64,000 bases of DNA from Luzula sylvatica (lineage: Eukaryota > Streptophyta > Magnoliopsida > Poales > Juncaceae): the NCBI GenBank assembly GCA_946800325.1, contig OX326956.1, forward strand, positions 69,993,087 to 70,057,086, written 5' to 3'. The translations under genes were made by a program, and so were the position numbers. The notes beneath the pieces were generated by a model. The model searched no databases and had not been told where the DNA came from. It saw only the letters and a program-made list of their open reading frames with translations. Shown in pieces: positions 1 to 11,214 of this stretch. The stretch's first letter is position 1; each line of letters begins with the position of its first letter.

Positions 1-871
1 ACAAGTACTGGGATGGAGATGAATATTCTCAATCCTTTTCTTTATTCTTTTATGGATACTAATTTGACAATTTTAAATCAAAAAGTCTAGAGGGCACGAA
101 AACATTGACCGAATTGTTACCGAATTTACACATGGCGCCATTGTGCTTCCACGGTGGTAAACCCCTACACACCAAACAAAAAAATTAAAAGAAACCAGAT
201 TGGAAAATCTGAGCTAGAGGTGAATTAGGAACCAACAAAATCTTCTCAAATGGCTCCTCTTTCCAAATTTAGCTTCCAAAAGTATTTTTGTGATGGATTT
301 TTTCCTAGTTACCCTCTTCGCTATATTTCTTTTCTCCACCAAGTTTCTATCTTCGTCAAGCTTTCTTCTCCCCCAAATTCTCATCTTCAGCAAAATTGAA
401 GTAGTGATGGTTTTTTATGTTTACGGTTAATAGTTTGATGGTTTTTGATGAGTTTGATGGGTTCATTATAATCTCATTTCATGTCCCAAATTTTTCATTT
501 TTGATATTTTAGGTGATAGAAACAGAATTTCAGAATTTTGAATAAACTGGATTACCAGCTTAACTATAATCTCAACACAAAAAGAAATTAGGACAAATAA
601 TACACAACCACGTAAGTACATTAATTAAAAAGATTCTAAACCAACCCATAGTAGCACGAAAGAGTAAAGAGTAAAGACTCCAAATCAAGACAGACCCCAA
701 ATGAAAATACACAAACACAAATAAAATACAAAACTCCAAACAATTAAGTTCCTACAAACAAACAAAGTACCATGAGACTCCCAAATGAATTAAACACCAT
801 CGAATCCTCTCACAAGAGAAGATTTACTTCTTTTTCAAGAAGTACTATTGATAACGGCCGTCTCGACACAT
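1..871. other. AT-rich interval, no gene seen
   Basis: No convincing open reading frame, RNA gene or bounded repeat is visible here. The sequence is A+T-rich with short oligopurine stretches. It lies downstream of the possible minus-strand gene at 872-1782 and could hold its 3' UTR. Confidence 0.4.
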
Positions 872-1782
872 TCAACGTATGACCAATCTACCGCCCACCA
901 TAAGTTTTCTCCCCTTCCGAGGTCTTGATGATGGTCCAGCCTCGTCAACATTGTCTACCGCAATTAATCAAATATAATTAATTTGCAAAAATAAATTAAT
1001 TTAATTTAATCAGACGACCTGATTCATAGTTCATTTCTGAATGCAAATTCAATATCAACATTGCTTTGATATCATGTAGGCCAATAGCTTGATTAACCCT
1101 AATTCAATATCAACATTACTTACTAAATGCAAATTACTTATTGAATATTAACTTTAATACAATTAGTGTCAACATTACTTACTAATTGATTTTACCTCGA
1201 AATCCTAGAAAAAAGGACAAAAAATGAAGTCAAAATACCAAAAATTCTTGAGAAAGCAGATTGATTAGTTTGTACCAGCATGCCACCAATCTGAAAAAAT
1301 TACAAAGGGGTAAAAATTGAAAACAAACAATTTTGCAAAAGACAACAGGAAAATTAGAGAGGACTTCCAAAACACTAATAAGGTCTCAATTTAAGTCTGA
1401 TGAAGGATTGAAGGTACGTACCAGTCACAATTGGAGTCTCGTCTGGAAAAATCATTGCTAACTCAGCCCCTCTGAAGTCTAGGAGCGTTGTGAAGTTCGG
1501 TGCCGTGACAAGATCTCGCTTTGAAGTGTCTCCGGGCTGCGAGCTTCGCAAGGGCAGTGAGCGCCGGTGAAGTCTCGTTGTCGCTAAATTAACGAAGGCA
1601 GTGAAGTTTGGTTCCACGACAAGATCTCGAGGATGACATGGTATGGTGAAGAAAAACGAAAGAAGGAAGGAGGTGGACCAGGGTGAGAAGGTGGAATGAA
1701 GGTGAAGTCTGGAGGTCGACCAACGTATGAGAGAATGGAAAAGGATAAGAGTGGGAGAAAAAAGTCTGCTCCTTATTTTCAC
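872..1782 (-). CDS. Possible small spliced gene, unidentified
   Basis: A low-confidence model. An open frame read from 1782 ends at a strong donor (GTACGTACC, exon end at 1422). A pyrimidine-rich acceptor follows with an exon starting at 1290, then a very short CTAG-bounded piece near 1195. A last exon at 954-872 encodes a basic tail with SSRPRKGRK and ends in TGA. The phases are compatible across all these junctions, giving a residue run DWWHAGFRDNVDEAGPSS at the joins. Two of the exons would be only about 15 and 9 bases, which is suspicious. The first exon is Ser/Phe/Leu-rich and has no domain that I recognise. It may be a decayed gene, or the phase agreement may be chance. RNA evidence would be needed to accept it. 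Confidence 0.22.
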
Positions 1783-1954
1783 ACATAGACCTAGTATTCT
1801 TACGTGGGAGAGTGATTAGGCGGGATTCATATCCACCTCATCTTCGGTAAGACTTCGGTAATTTATTTCCTGCAGTGTAGACTTTTTTATTATAAATTGT
1901 GTGTGAGCTCTCTGCCCAGTAATAAATTGGCGCCAATTTGCGGGGGGTCGGCCC

Positions 1955-3156
1955 CGTGTCTGTTTATTGTCGACATATTTTCAAAGCGTATATTTATTGT
2001 CGATAATATTATTATTGGGTGTAAGTTTTTCATTAATAATAAATTAAATATTAAAATTATATAAGCACAACGTGTAATAATTTTATTTTATTTTGAAATC
2101 GTTACATGTTAAAAAATACTGATGAATTTTCTTGAAATTAATAAAAAATAACAACAAATATTTTTTTGAAATAGGGGAGATTTTTGGAGTTTCCAAAAAA
2201 ATCGTTTTTTAGAATATCAAAAAAATTTAGGGTTTTTTTGTCCATTTGAAAAGCATATAAGATTTCTCAAGGCTATGTTGTGCAGATAATATGTGAAAGA
2301 ATATATAAGGTGTAACCCATAATTCCGACTATACATTAATCTTAGGGTTGATTAACAACCCTCAATCTATATATATTGTTTTTATAATCGTAACAATTAC
2401 ATAAGTTTTTTGTGCAACTCAAAATTCATATAGATTATCTTTATAACAGTGACCCATAACTCTAATTACAAAAAATGTTTCTTACTGCATGATTGCGTTC
2501 TTGGAATTTTGAATAAGTAGAGGGGCTTATGTGAAACATTGGTTTAATCGGTTACCGGGTTGAATTGTTTTTCATAAGAGAAAAGATGGATTTTTTTGGG
2601 AGAAATAGATTTGAGATATTGTGTACCAATTGTTTCCATTAATTAATATTTTCATAAGTATTTATGTACCAAAATAACTGAAAAGTAATTACGTAGAGAT
2701 ATTTGGGTTTTGTGTAAAACTACCCAAATATTTGATATATATACTTTTCAATGTGAATAATTGCTAAACACCTAAGGTTTATTTATATGCTCCCTAAACT
2801 TGGAATACAAGACATTAAAACATTGCCTTATAATTATTTCTTAAACTACTTTTCTTATAATAAAATCTGTCCCTAAATTATTTTTCTTAGAATCAAACTT
2901 TCCCTAAATTTATTTGGACTAATTAAACTCGATTTATTATTTCGGAGTTGGACTTATCAACATTTCAAAATTATCTCAGCTTTTGAAGAAACGTGACCCA
3001 CGAGCAAAACCAAAGCAGGCAACCGTATTGAACAGGATGTTATCAAATCGACAATCTCAACAACATCAACAAAAACAACAAGAACCACAACAATATTAAC
3101 ATCACCCACGAGCAAAACACCCGCAAAGATGTCTGGATCTAAACGACCACTTGATA
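1955..3156. other. AT-rich intergenic interval
   Basis: No gene is seen. Around 2165-2240 there is a stretch (GGGGAGATTTTTGGAG, then TTCC and poly-A runs) resembling the ends of the foldback elements near 16.2 and 44.7 kb, but no partner end was found. At 3129-3164 a short plus-strand open stretch starting ATGTCTGGATCT is interrupted by the hAT element that follows. Confidence 0.4.
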
Positions 3157-3758
3157 GGTACATACAGTGTTCTAAATATCACTGATATGGACCGGTATGC
3201 CGGTTTCATATCTCTAATCAATGTCCTTCCGTTACGATATGTCCCGTATCGGTTGAGTAAATCGGTCGACCGATACATGGAACGATATGGGCCGATATTG
3301 GACCGGTTTGAACCGATTTGGATTAAAAATATAATATATTTTGAATATTATTTTGGACTCGCCCATATTTTAACAATATTTTTATTAATATTTTTGGCCC
3401 AATTCTTTTTATTTCTTCCGCATCTAAACCGATGGTTAATGAACACGATTTCGTGGTTTATTTTATTATATTACTTATGAATTTTATGTTATAATTTTAA
3501 ATATATCTTTAGTTTAACACTTTAACTTGAAATTTATGTTGTATTGGAATTTTTGAATATTAATCATGTAAAATTTAAATTAGTTTAAGAAACTTAATAT
3601 AAATTAATATTATAATAATCAATTCAATATATTAATATTAAAATGTACATAACCGCTATCCTACTGATATTTTCCGCTATGAATACGCTATGTCAGTCAT
3701 ATCTCGGTGACTGACCGATCTGTAAGCGCTATGCGATATCTGTAACATTGGGTACATA
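3157..3758. mobile_element. Non-autonomous hAT element with 8-bp duplication
   Basis: The element body is 3165-3750 (586 bp). It begins CAGTGTTCTAAATATC, and its other end read in reverse is CAATGTTACAGATATC, giving imperfect 16-bp terminal inverted repeats. It is bounded on both sides by the perfect 8-bp direct repeat GGTACATA (3157-3164 and 3751-3758). Short inverted termini with an 8-bp target duplication define the hAT superfamily. The interior consists of GATATGGACCGGTATGCC-like repeats and encodes no transposase. The 109-codon frame inside it is a by-product of this repeat. Its terminal sequence resembles that of the hAT element at 40156-40739. Confidence 0.9.
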
Positions 3759-3776
3759 ACACAAAATAATAATAGA

Positions 3777-4039
3777 GGCCATATACAGTACCCCCCTCAT
3801 TTCTCCCGACATCCTCTATTTCCTAATTAATGATTAATTAGAAAAATAATTAACAAAAAGACACTTCATTAATAGTTAACTAATATATAATTAAAATACA
3901 TATATATTAATACTTCTTAATTAATATCAATTAACTATTAATCGGATGTACTTTTATTAATTATCATGTTAATTAATCACCAATTAATGGTTAATTGGTG
4001 ATATAAAAGATGTGATGGGGAAATATGGGGGTACGGTAT
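3777..4039. mobile_element. AT-rich foldback MITE
   Basis: Inverted ends are visible. The left end reads CAGTACCCCCCTCATTTC, and the right end read in reverse is ACCGTACCCCCATATTTC. Both are followed inward by ATTAAT-rich sequence that also pairs (CTAATTAATGATTAATTAG against CCAATTAACCATTAATTGG). No clear target duplication was found. Related pieces occur at 15565-15830 and possibly 43855-44110, so this looks like a local MITE family. The superfamily cannot be assigned. Confidence 0.5.
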
Positions 4040-4789
4040 AATTATTATCCATAATAATAATAATGCTGACAATTAAATTCCTAAAATATGACCAGTTCAT
4101 ATTTTTTTCCCAACATGGTAGTTCCCGAGGAAAAGAGAAAGCCACCGATGCAGCCAAAGACTCAACCCTCAAAAAAAACCCAGCAAGGAAGCATAGCATC
4201 AAGTGAGCCTTATAAAAAAAATAGACAAAATATTAAATAATACAAACTAATTAGAGGTCATATATCATGTCCTTCAAATTCTTTCATAATTTTCTCACAA
4301 TAGTAATCCATGATTAGTCAAATAATTAGTGTTTTAGATTAACGATTAATTCGTAATTATTTAGAATTAATCATCAATTGATACGGATCTTAATTACATA
4401 TTAAAATTTTAATAATCATGAATTAATCGTTAATCCACCATTAGTCTGAGGGAATTGTTGGGGAATTGAGGGGGGCAAAGTATAATTTCCCAACTAATTA
4501 TGCTTCATACTCAGGTCTGACCGAGATAACGCGTGAAATGCTTTCGCTGGGGTAATGCAATGTAGCCCCACTTTATTTTGGCTACTTTCGGACTGCATGA
4601 TATACGTATGTTTCATTTTGAATCGTTAAGCAAGTGAGATTGAGAGGGAAGTTTGGTTCTGTATAATTAAAGTCCCCAAGATAGTCAAGTTAGCTTCAAG
4701 TTTGTTTTAAACTATACAGTTACAATTTGGTTCATGTATGGTATCGTTTGGTCAATCCAAAAAAACACTTTACCGCAACAATTATATTA
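4040..4789. other. AT-rich interval with MITE-like debris
   Basis: No gene is seen. About 4300-4500 contains ATTAATCGTTAATCC-type sequence ending in GGGGGGCAAAGTATAATTTCCC-like bases. The same ending recurs near 59,455-59,475 and suggests an old MITE whose other end I could not place. Confidence 0.35.
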
Positions 4790-5150
4790 GGGGCCGTTTG
4801 GCAAGCGGAATTAGTAGAGTGGAATTGGATTATAAGGTGGAGGAGAAAAAAGTTCTGGAATTAATAATTCCACAGTTTGTTTGGATGTCCGAATTATAAG
4901 ATGCTGGAAAATATAATTCTTTGTTTGGTTGGTTAGAAAAATTTTGGAATTTCATTATTGAAAAATATAAAACAAATGTTTGATTAAAATTAACACAATA
5001 TAATAGTATTTTCATATAATATTAAATTATTATAATATTATTATTATAATATTATTATTATTATGTTATTATATTCTTCTTCTTCTTCTTATTATTATTA
5101 TATTCTTCTTCTTCTTCTTATTATTATTATAGTAATAATAATACTTATTC

Positions 5151-5194
<44 letters not shown>

Positions 5195-6400
5195 GTTGTT
5201 GTTGTTGTTATGGTATTATAATATTATATTATTATAATGTTATAATATGATTATGATTAATTGTAATTATTATTATTATTATTATTAATATTATTATTAT
5301 TGTTGTTGTTGTTGTTGTTGTTATTATTATTATATTATATTATTACAATATTATTATTGTAATCAAATTAGTATAAATAAATAAATAATATGATTATAAT
5401 ATAACATTATTAAAATATAAAATCATCATAATATTATTAATTGTAGTAATTTTATTGTACTAATTTTAATATTATAATATTAATTATAATAATAATATAA
5501 TATTAATTATAATTATAATATATATTCATAATACTTATATTAATATTAATATTAAAATATTGTAAATAATACTAATATATTAATAGTTTTATATTAATGC
5601 TATTATATTAGCATATTCATATAATATACTATTATAATATTAACATACTAATATTATTAATATTGTTAATATATTAATATTATTTATATTCATAATAATA
5701 TAATATATTAATATTACATAAATATATTAAAATAATATAAACATATTAATAAATTATTGTATTATTAACTAATAATATATTAATATTAATATTAATATTA
5801 ATAATATACTCTAATATTAATATTTTTATTTAGTATATTAATATTAATATTTATATAAATATATCGAAATAATATTAACATATTGCTATTAATATATTAT
5901 AATAATTATTATTATAATATTAATTTAATATTAATTAATAGTATATTATTAATAATAATAATTTTAATTATTAATATTAATATATTAATATTGATATTGG
6001 TATTAATATTATTATTATTATTATTATTATTTCCCTATTAAATATCCATGTAATACATTACTGTAGTATATAGTACTAATATTATAATTATATGATAATA
6101 TTATATTCATATAATACACTATTATAATAATACTAAATGTATTGCTATATTATAATAATGTTTTATTGATATAATAATATTTTTTATAGTAATAAATATA
6201 ATATATTATTGATTAAATGTTTTCCTCCACTTTGGCACTCCTCAAATTTGTGGAATCAAAATTTGCTAGAATAATGGAATTAGAAGATTCAAGAATTATA
6301 TATTTCCATTTTTTTTACACCCACCAAACAATGAATTTAACTTTGCATCATTTTAAAATACTAATTCCATTCAAAATTCGACCATCCAAACACCCCCTTA
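4787..6400. mobile_element. PIF/Harbinger-type element enlarged by simple repeats
   Basis: The body at 4790-6397 starts GGGGCCGTTTGG. Its far end read in reverse is GGGGGTGTTTGG, 10 of 12 matching. The flanks carry the 3-bp duplication TTA on both sides (4787-4789 and 6398-6400), as expected for PIF/Harbinger (Tourist) elements. Unique-looking arms of about 200 bp sit at each end and share GGAATTAG-type motifs. The middle, about 5020-6210, is almost pure A/T trinucleotide and dinucleotide repeats. No transposase is encoded. The element is likely a MITE whose AT-rich centre has expanded. Confidence 0.8.
5020..6210. repeat. 1.2-kb ATT/TAATAT simple-repeat tract
   Basis: About 1.2 kb is made of runs of TTA, TTC, TTG and AATAT units with almost no other composition. 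It includes (TTCTTCTT)n, a long (TTA)n and two (GTT)n blocks. It lies wholly inside the Harbinger-type element at 4790-6397. Confidence 0.9.
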
Positions 6401-6526
6401 GTATTTATCTTCTGTCATCCTAATCTTCTTTTAACGCTTCCAAGTTTTTATATGTCCAATTCATTAGCTCAAAACAAAACTGAAATATTTCCCATTTCTA
6501 AGACAAAACCTTTATATAGACTAGGA
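6401..6526. other. Short spacer between two elements
   Basis: Only AT-rich sequence lies between the Harbinger-type element and the hairpin-ended element. No gene was seen. Confidence 0.4.
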
Positions 6527-8198
6527 GATTACCCGCGCTTCGCGGCGGTTTTATTTCATTTGTTTTACCATACACATAATATATATAGATAATATACAAT
6601 TATGATTTTTCGGAATCACATATAAAGACTTTATGAAAATAAATATCATATTGATTAAGAAAATTTGATGATGACACATTGCGAAATATTTATTTAGTAC
6701 TTTAATGCAACACATACAAAAAAGAATAAATGTCACCATAAAATAATAAAACAACATGCGCGGACATAAACAAAAATCAAAATCATATGATATTTAAATT
6801 TTCATATCTAAAATTAAAAATAATAACATTGTAAAAGTTTAAAAAAATTATTTCTATCTGGTAAATTTTATGTTTCGTGTTTATTATTAAACAATATTAT
6901 ATAAGCTAAAGAAATTATTTTTGTTAAGTAAATAAATATCTTTCATTATTTTCTTTTTTAAAGATTAACAAGAAATTGTTTTAAGTACAAATACAAATAT
7001 AACATAATTGTTTTAAAAATAATAATAATAATTAGGATGTGCAATTTTTTCAATTATATTGTTAAAAATAATAATAATTAGGATTACAAGTCATTAATGT
7101 TTATATAATATACTTGTTTCTATATAATTGTTTTCATAATTTTAAGTTAGAGAAAAAAAATTGAATATATGATAATAACATACTTAGTAGTATGTGCAAT
7201 TTTTTTCAATTATAGTTTAAAAAAAATAATAATAAGTCTTACAAGTCATTAATGTAATTATATTTATTTTTATATCTTTTTTTACATAATTGTTTTCATA
7301 ATTTTAAGTTAGAGAAAAATATTAAATATATGATAATATGGATCTCAAAATAAAGATAAAATTCCAGCGAATATATTTCTTAATTTTTTTAAATTATATT
7401 ATGAAAATATTAACAATATTTGATGCATGTTTTATGATATTATATATTAATTTATTAATGTTAGATATTTAAACTCTTCACATTCTATTTGTATTCACAA
7501 TTGATCATGTAATATATTGTGAAAAAAATTCAAAATCAAATACTATTGGTCCAATATGAACCTAACAAATAATATTTTGACACGTCATCAGTGCAAGGTG
7601 ATGTGGTTTTCTAAAATTGCTTAAAACTATGTGTAAAATAAGGGACACATAACTATCTACAAATAAAACATAATCACACAAAATCAAAGGTTAATCTATG
7701 GTTCATATGTTGCCGCATATCCTTATCTATTGGTTGAGATAATTGTGGTGATGTGACATGAGTTGTGATGAGGTGGCATGAGGAGATTGCATAAAGATAG
7801 GTCCAAAATAAGGTGGTTGGTAAATTTTGTACAATCTTCGTGCAATTACTCACAATAAAAAGAAGAAATAAAACAAACGACGACACATAATAGACAAAAC
7901 CAAAAAAAAACCCACGCAAGACACATAGCAGACAAGACCAAAAAAAACCCGCGCAAGACACATAATAGACGAGACCAAAAAAACCCGCGCAAGACACATA
8001 ATAGACAAGATAAAAAAAACCCACGCAAGACACATAATAGACAATACCAAAAAAAACCCGCGCAAGACACATAATAGACAAGACCAAAAAAAACCCGCGC
8101 AAGACCCATAATAGACACCAAAAAAAATCCGCGCAAGACGCATAATAGACGAGACCAAAAAAAAAAAAACCCGCGCAAATGCACGGGTTTAACGCTAG
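6527..8198. mobile_element. Hairpin-ended Helitron-like element
   Basis: The left end reads CTAGGAGATTACCCGCGC followed by TTCGCGGCGG, a GC-rich hairpin. The right end has a second hairpin (CCCGCGCAAATGCACGGG) followed by TTTAACG and CTAG, with T as the next base. A GC hairpin 7-12 bases before CTAG and an outside T is the signature of a Helitron 3' end. However, the left end looks like the inverse of the same structure, so the ends are also terminal-inverted-repeat-like. No Rep/helicase frame is present. The interior (GATTTTTCGGAATCA, CACATTCTATTTGTATTC) recurs at 61.6-62.3 kb and in degraded form near 12.2-12.9 kb, showing a multicopy family. Confidence 0.6.
7880..8178. repeat. 36-38 bp minisatellite inside the Helitron-like element
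   Basis: About eight tandem copies of a unit built as ACATAATAGACGAGACC, an A-run, then CCCGCGCAAG. Units differ in A-run length and by C/T changes. The CCCGCGCAA part equals one arm of the element's terminal hairpin at 8166-8190, so the array appears to be a tandem amplification of subterminal sequence. Overlapping minus-strand frames here (Cys/Phe/Leu-rich repeats) exist in all three frames and are not genes. Confidence 0.85.
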
Positions 8199-8669
8199 TG
8201 ATGATATAAAGTATGATGAAATATTTTCAACACATTTGTTTCCAAAATCTTATTTTCATTTACCATTATTTGGAGCAATAGACCAAAAAATGAAAAGAAA
8301 ATCAATTACTCCATTACATAACTACGAAGACTAATAAATCAAAATTATTTTTCAGACTCATAGTAAAAAAATATTGCTAGTTCTACTTAAATTGTCCAAT
8401 TAGCATAAAAATCAATTGAATCGGAGAAACGATTTTCTCAAAAAAGAAATTAGAGAAACTAGTTAAAGTAAAAATAAAAAACAAGTTCTAGAAATTAATG
8501 TCCTACAAATCTTCTCCTTTCAACCTTTTCCAATCTGACCCCTCAACTAATTACACTATTTATATGTAGATCACCCTCATTATTTCCCCTCTAAAATTCC
8601 CCAAAAAAAACCACATCACCACCCACCAAAACCCAAAAAATTACGCAAACAAAAAAAAACAAAAATCTG
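8199..8669. other. Intergenic, 3' side of the GT14 gene
   Basis: AT-rich sequence with no open frame of note. The last part probably holds the 3' UTR of the minus-strand GT14 gene that ends at 8670. Confidence 0.4.
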
Positions 8670-10498
8670 CTATTGCTGGCACGAACTCTCCCCCTCATTC
8701 CACTCCTCCAAAACCCTCTCCATCAACTTCTTAAACCCTTCAGCCCGCGGACTCGGTCTAACCACATTCACATTCCCCCACTGCGAACACGGATCTCTCC
8801 ACCACCGTCCAGACCCGGTGCACCACGCACCCGGTCCAGCTCGATTTTTCCACTTCCCCAAAACCTTCCTATCAATCAAATCCAACACCCTGTCGTTCTC
8901 CTTGAAGTGTCTCGCGAATGGGATCCCGCTCTCCACCATTGCGTCGAAATCCGTGCTGTTGAGGAAATGCGGCTCCATTAGAGGCGGATCGTCCCATACT
9001 TTGTATCTCAAATCGGTGTTCACGGTTGAATTACGGTAGTTCGAATTGCAGATTACCGAGTGGAAATAACCTTCTTGTGATAATATCACGTTCGTGAAAT
9101 ATAATAAGAGGGTTCGTGGGAGATTTTCGTATCCTAATGTGCAGTATTCTATGAATTCCCTACTTAATATCACCCATGGCGAACCTATTTAAATTTTAAA
9201 AAAATATATGTTATTAATTATTCTTTTTAACATAATTAAGATGTAAAAAAAATAGGGAAATATTACCTGTGAAGAATTTGAAGGAATCGGGAGTGGCTCG
9301 TTTTTCTGAGGCTTGGAAATATTGGCTTCGGCCCGCTAAGTAAACACCCGCATCCACTATGATTGGTTGGACTCTTTGTGACCTAGCATTAGTTTGTTTA
9401 TGAAGATATAATTAGTTTATGTTTGGAAAATATTTGGACGAAATTTTAGGAGAGAAGAAGAGTATATACTCTTTCCAACCAATATCACTGGTATGGTCGA
9501 TGAAATTAAGCCTTCTTGGTAACGAAGAAAATACGTGTATCAAATCTGCATTGCCAAAAAGGTATATTGACATTAATTAAATAACCAAGATGACTTCCAT
9601 ATAAAAAAAACTAGAAAACATAACTTATAATAGGGAAAACGATAAAATCCTTAAATTGGGTTTGACAAATGAAAAGGTTGGCTAGATTGACACTAATTAC
9701 AAAATTAACCTTTTCAAACTTAGAAACCAATCAAAGGCTATTCTTTATGAACCATAAAGCAAGTAATCAACTTCACTCAAACAAATGAATCAAAAGCGTG
9801 TTTTTGTAAACAAATTATAAAGAACAATCTAATCAGCATTATTCCAAATTTGATTTTGCAAATTCAGAACAATACAGTTCGCAAAACAATTTCATTATTG
9901 AATAAACCAAATTCACAGTACCAATAAAAAACGCATCAAAATATCATCACTTTAAAAACCAAAATCAAATAAACGTACCGTCTTGAGTAACAAGTGGATA
10001 ATCAGAAGCACTTAAAGTAACGAACCAATCCCAATTGGGATCAACTCTGAGCAATGCAGCTGCAGCCCCAAGCATGCCAGCTAAGCCTGACGCACCCATG
10101 TGGGTCCCAGCTGAGGGCTTGCCCACCACATCCACGTTACCAAATGCTCTCGAAGCGGGTAAGACCCGTTTAACCGATTCGAGCAACATGATTCGTTCCT
10201 TCTCTGATGCATCTGCTGAGAGGTATAGGAGGTATCTGTTTCTTGGGTGGTAGAGGGCTAATAGGAGACGGATCAAACGGGTCGAGTCTGATTTGTGACC
10301 TGATAGGAGATATGCGAATGAAGGCGGGTGGGAGGGCCCACGTAAGAGGAAGGGAGGAGGGGATGGATGCGAGAATAAGAGAGAGGAAGAGGAATAAGAG
10401 GAGGTTGAGAGGAAGAGGATTAAAGAGACGAAGGATATTGATACCAGAGGGAAAAAGAATTTTTCAGCTAGAGACGAGGCTGAAGGAGATGGGGCCAT
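8670..10498 (-). CDS. GT14 glycosyltransferase, GlcAT14-like (arabinogalactan)
   Basis: Complete gene of four exons: 10498-9979, 9545-9470, 9382-9267 and 9184-8670. All junctions are GT-AG with compatible phases, giving about 408 residues, a normal length for plant GT14. A short cytosolic N-terminus is followed by one signal anchor (about residues 14-33), as in type II Golgi proteins. The Core-2/I-branching (DUF266-like) domain follows. Family landmarks seen are NVDVVGK and MGASG, FVTLSASDYPLVTQDD across the first junction, LNFIDHTSDIGWKE in exon 2, PIIVDAGVYLAGRS in exon 3, GSPWVILSREFIEYC at the start of exon 4, then GPGAWC and NVNVVRPSP. The closest known members, GlcAT14A/B/C, add glucuronic acid to beta-galactan chains of arabinogalactan proteins in the Golgi. 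The family is seen; the exact acceptor is inferred. The Met at 10498 is chosen because it precedes the anchor directly. Confidence 0.93.
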
Positions 10499-10988
10499 TT
10501 TGGGTTCTGCAAGAGAAGAATGCGAGAAATTGGGATATACTGGGGTGCTGGAGTTTGTGGATTTAGTTGCTTTGGTGTAATTGGAGAGAAAAAGATGCGA
10601 AATTGAGAAAATGGGAGATTAATGCTGTTGGTCGTAGTCGGTTTCCAATGAAATTGGGGAGGAATTGAGATATCGGTATGCTGGTAAGCTGCTTATTTGA
10701 TTTAAATTTTAGGTTTCCCAACAGAATTAGCGAAAATGGTAAAAGGAAATCTTATTCAAAGATCATTCAGTTAGATCAAAAACAGAAATTAAACTAATCT
10801 CCGCTAAAAATTATGGCAAGAACTGGATTTGGAGATTGAAAAAGATCCAAGATTTGCCCGACTTGGTCAATTTATTCTACCTTGTATTTAATTTCCCTCT
10901 TTAACCTTTAATACCCACAACCAAAATCCAAACAAGGGCGCAAAAACGAAACTACAAACCTCTTTCTCAGATTCACGAGTAGAGATCG
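10499..10988. promoter_or_regulatory. Intergenic region upstream of the GT14 gene
   Basis: This 490-bp region carries the promoter and 5' UTR of the minus-strand GT14 gene. If the small plus-strand exon at 10989 is real, it would be a bidirectional promoter. No perfect TATA box is obvious near the GT14 start. Confidence 0.45.
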
Positions 10989-11071
10989 ATGAGTGCTTCC
11001 ATTAATACGATTCTGAGATCCAGTCAGACAAACGAAGATCAGAAACAGCTTTGTGTTAGGGTTATCGACTG
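10989..11071 (+). CDS. Possible first exon, unidentified gene
   Basis: An ATG at 10989 follows a 5' UTR-like leader (CTTTCTCAGATTCACGAG) and opens a frame reading MSASINTILRSSQTNEDQ and on to CVRVID. It could stop at a donor-like GTGAGATC at about 11072, just before a (TC)n run. Read without splicing, the frame continues through the (TC)n run to 11210 as 73 codons. No downstream exon or domain was recognised, so this may be the relic of a divergently transcribed neighbour of the GT14 gene. Confidence 0.25.
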
Positions 11072-11108
11072 TGAGATCTCTCTTTCTCTCTCTCTCTCTC
11101 TCTCTCCC
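11072..11108. repeat. (TC)n microsatellite
   Basis: A run of TCTCTC repeats lies immediately after the possible donor of the small plus-strand exon. Confidence 0.85.
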
Positions 11109-11214
11109 TCTTCAAACAAAATAATACGGGAGCAAGGCAGAGTAACAATGAAGAAACAGAAAGACACGAGACTCACTGGAGACAAAGTACAATCATCTCA
11201 AGTATATTAGGACT

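Noticed and set aside
3151..3480. 109-codon plus-strand frame
   Set aside because: It lies inside the hAT element bounded by GGTACATA and reads through its GATATGGACCGG repeats.
7674..8184. Three overlapping minus-strand Cys/Phe/Leu-rich frames
   Set aside because: All three frames are open because the 36-38 bp minisatellite lacks stops. They are repeat artefacts, not membrane proteins.
8673..9039. Plus-strand frames opposite the last GT14 exon
   Set aside because: Complementary shadows of a well-supported conserved exon.
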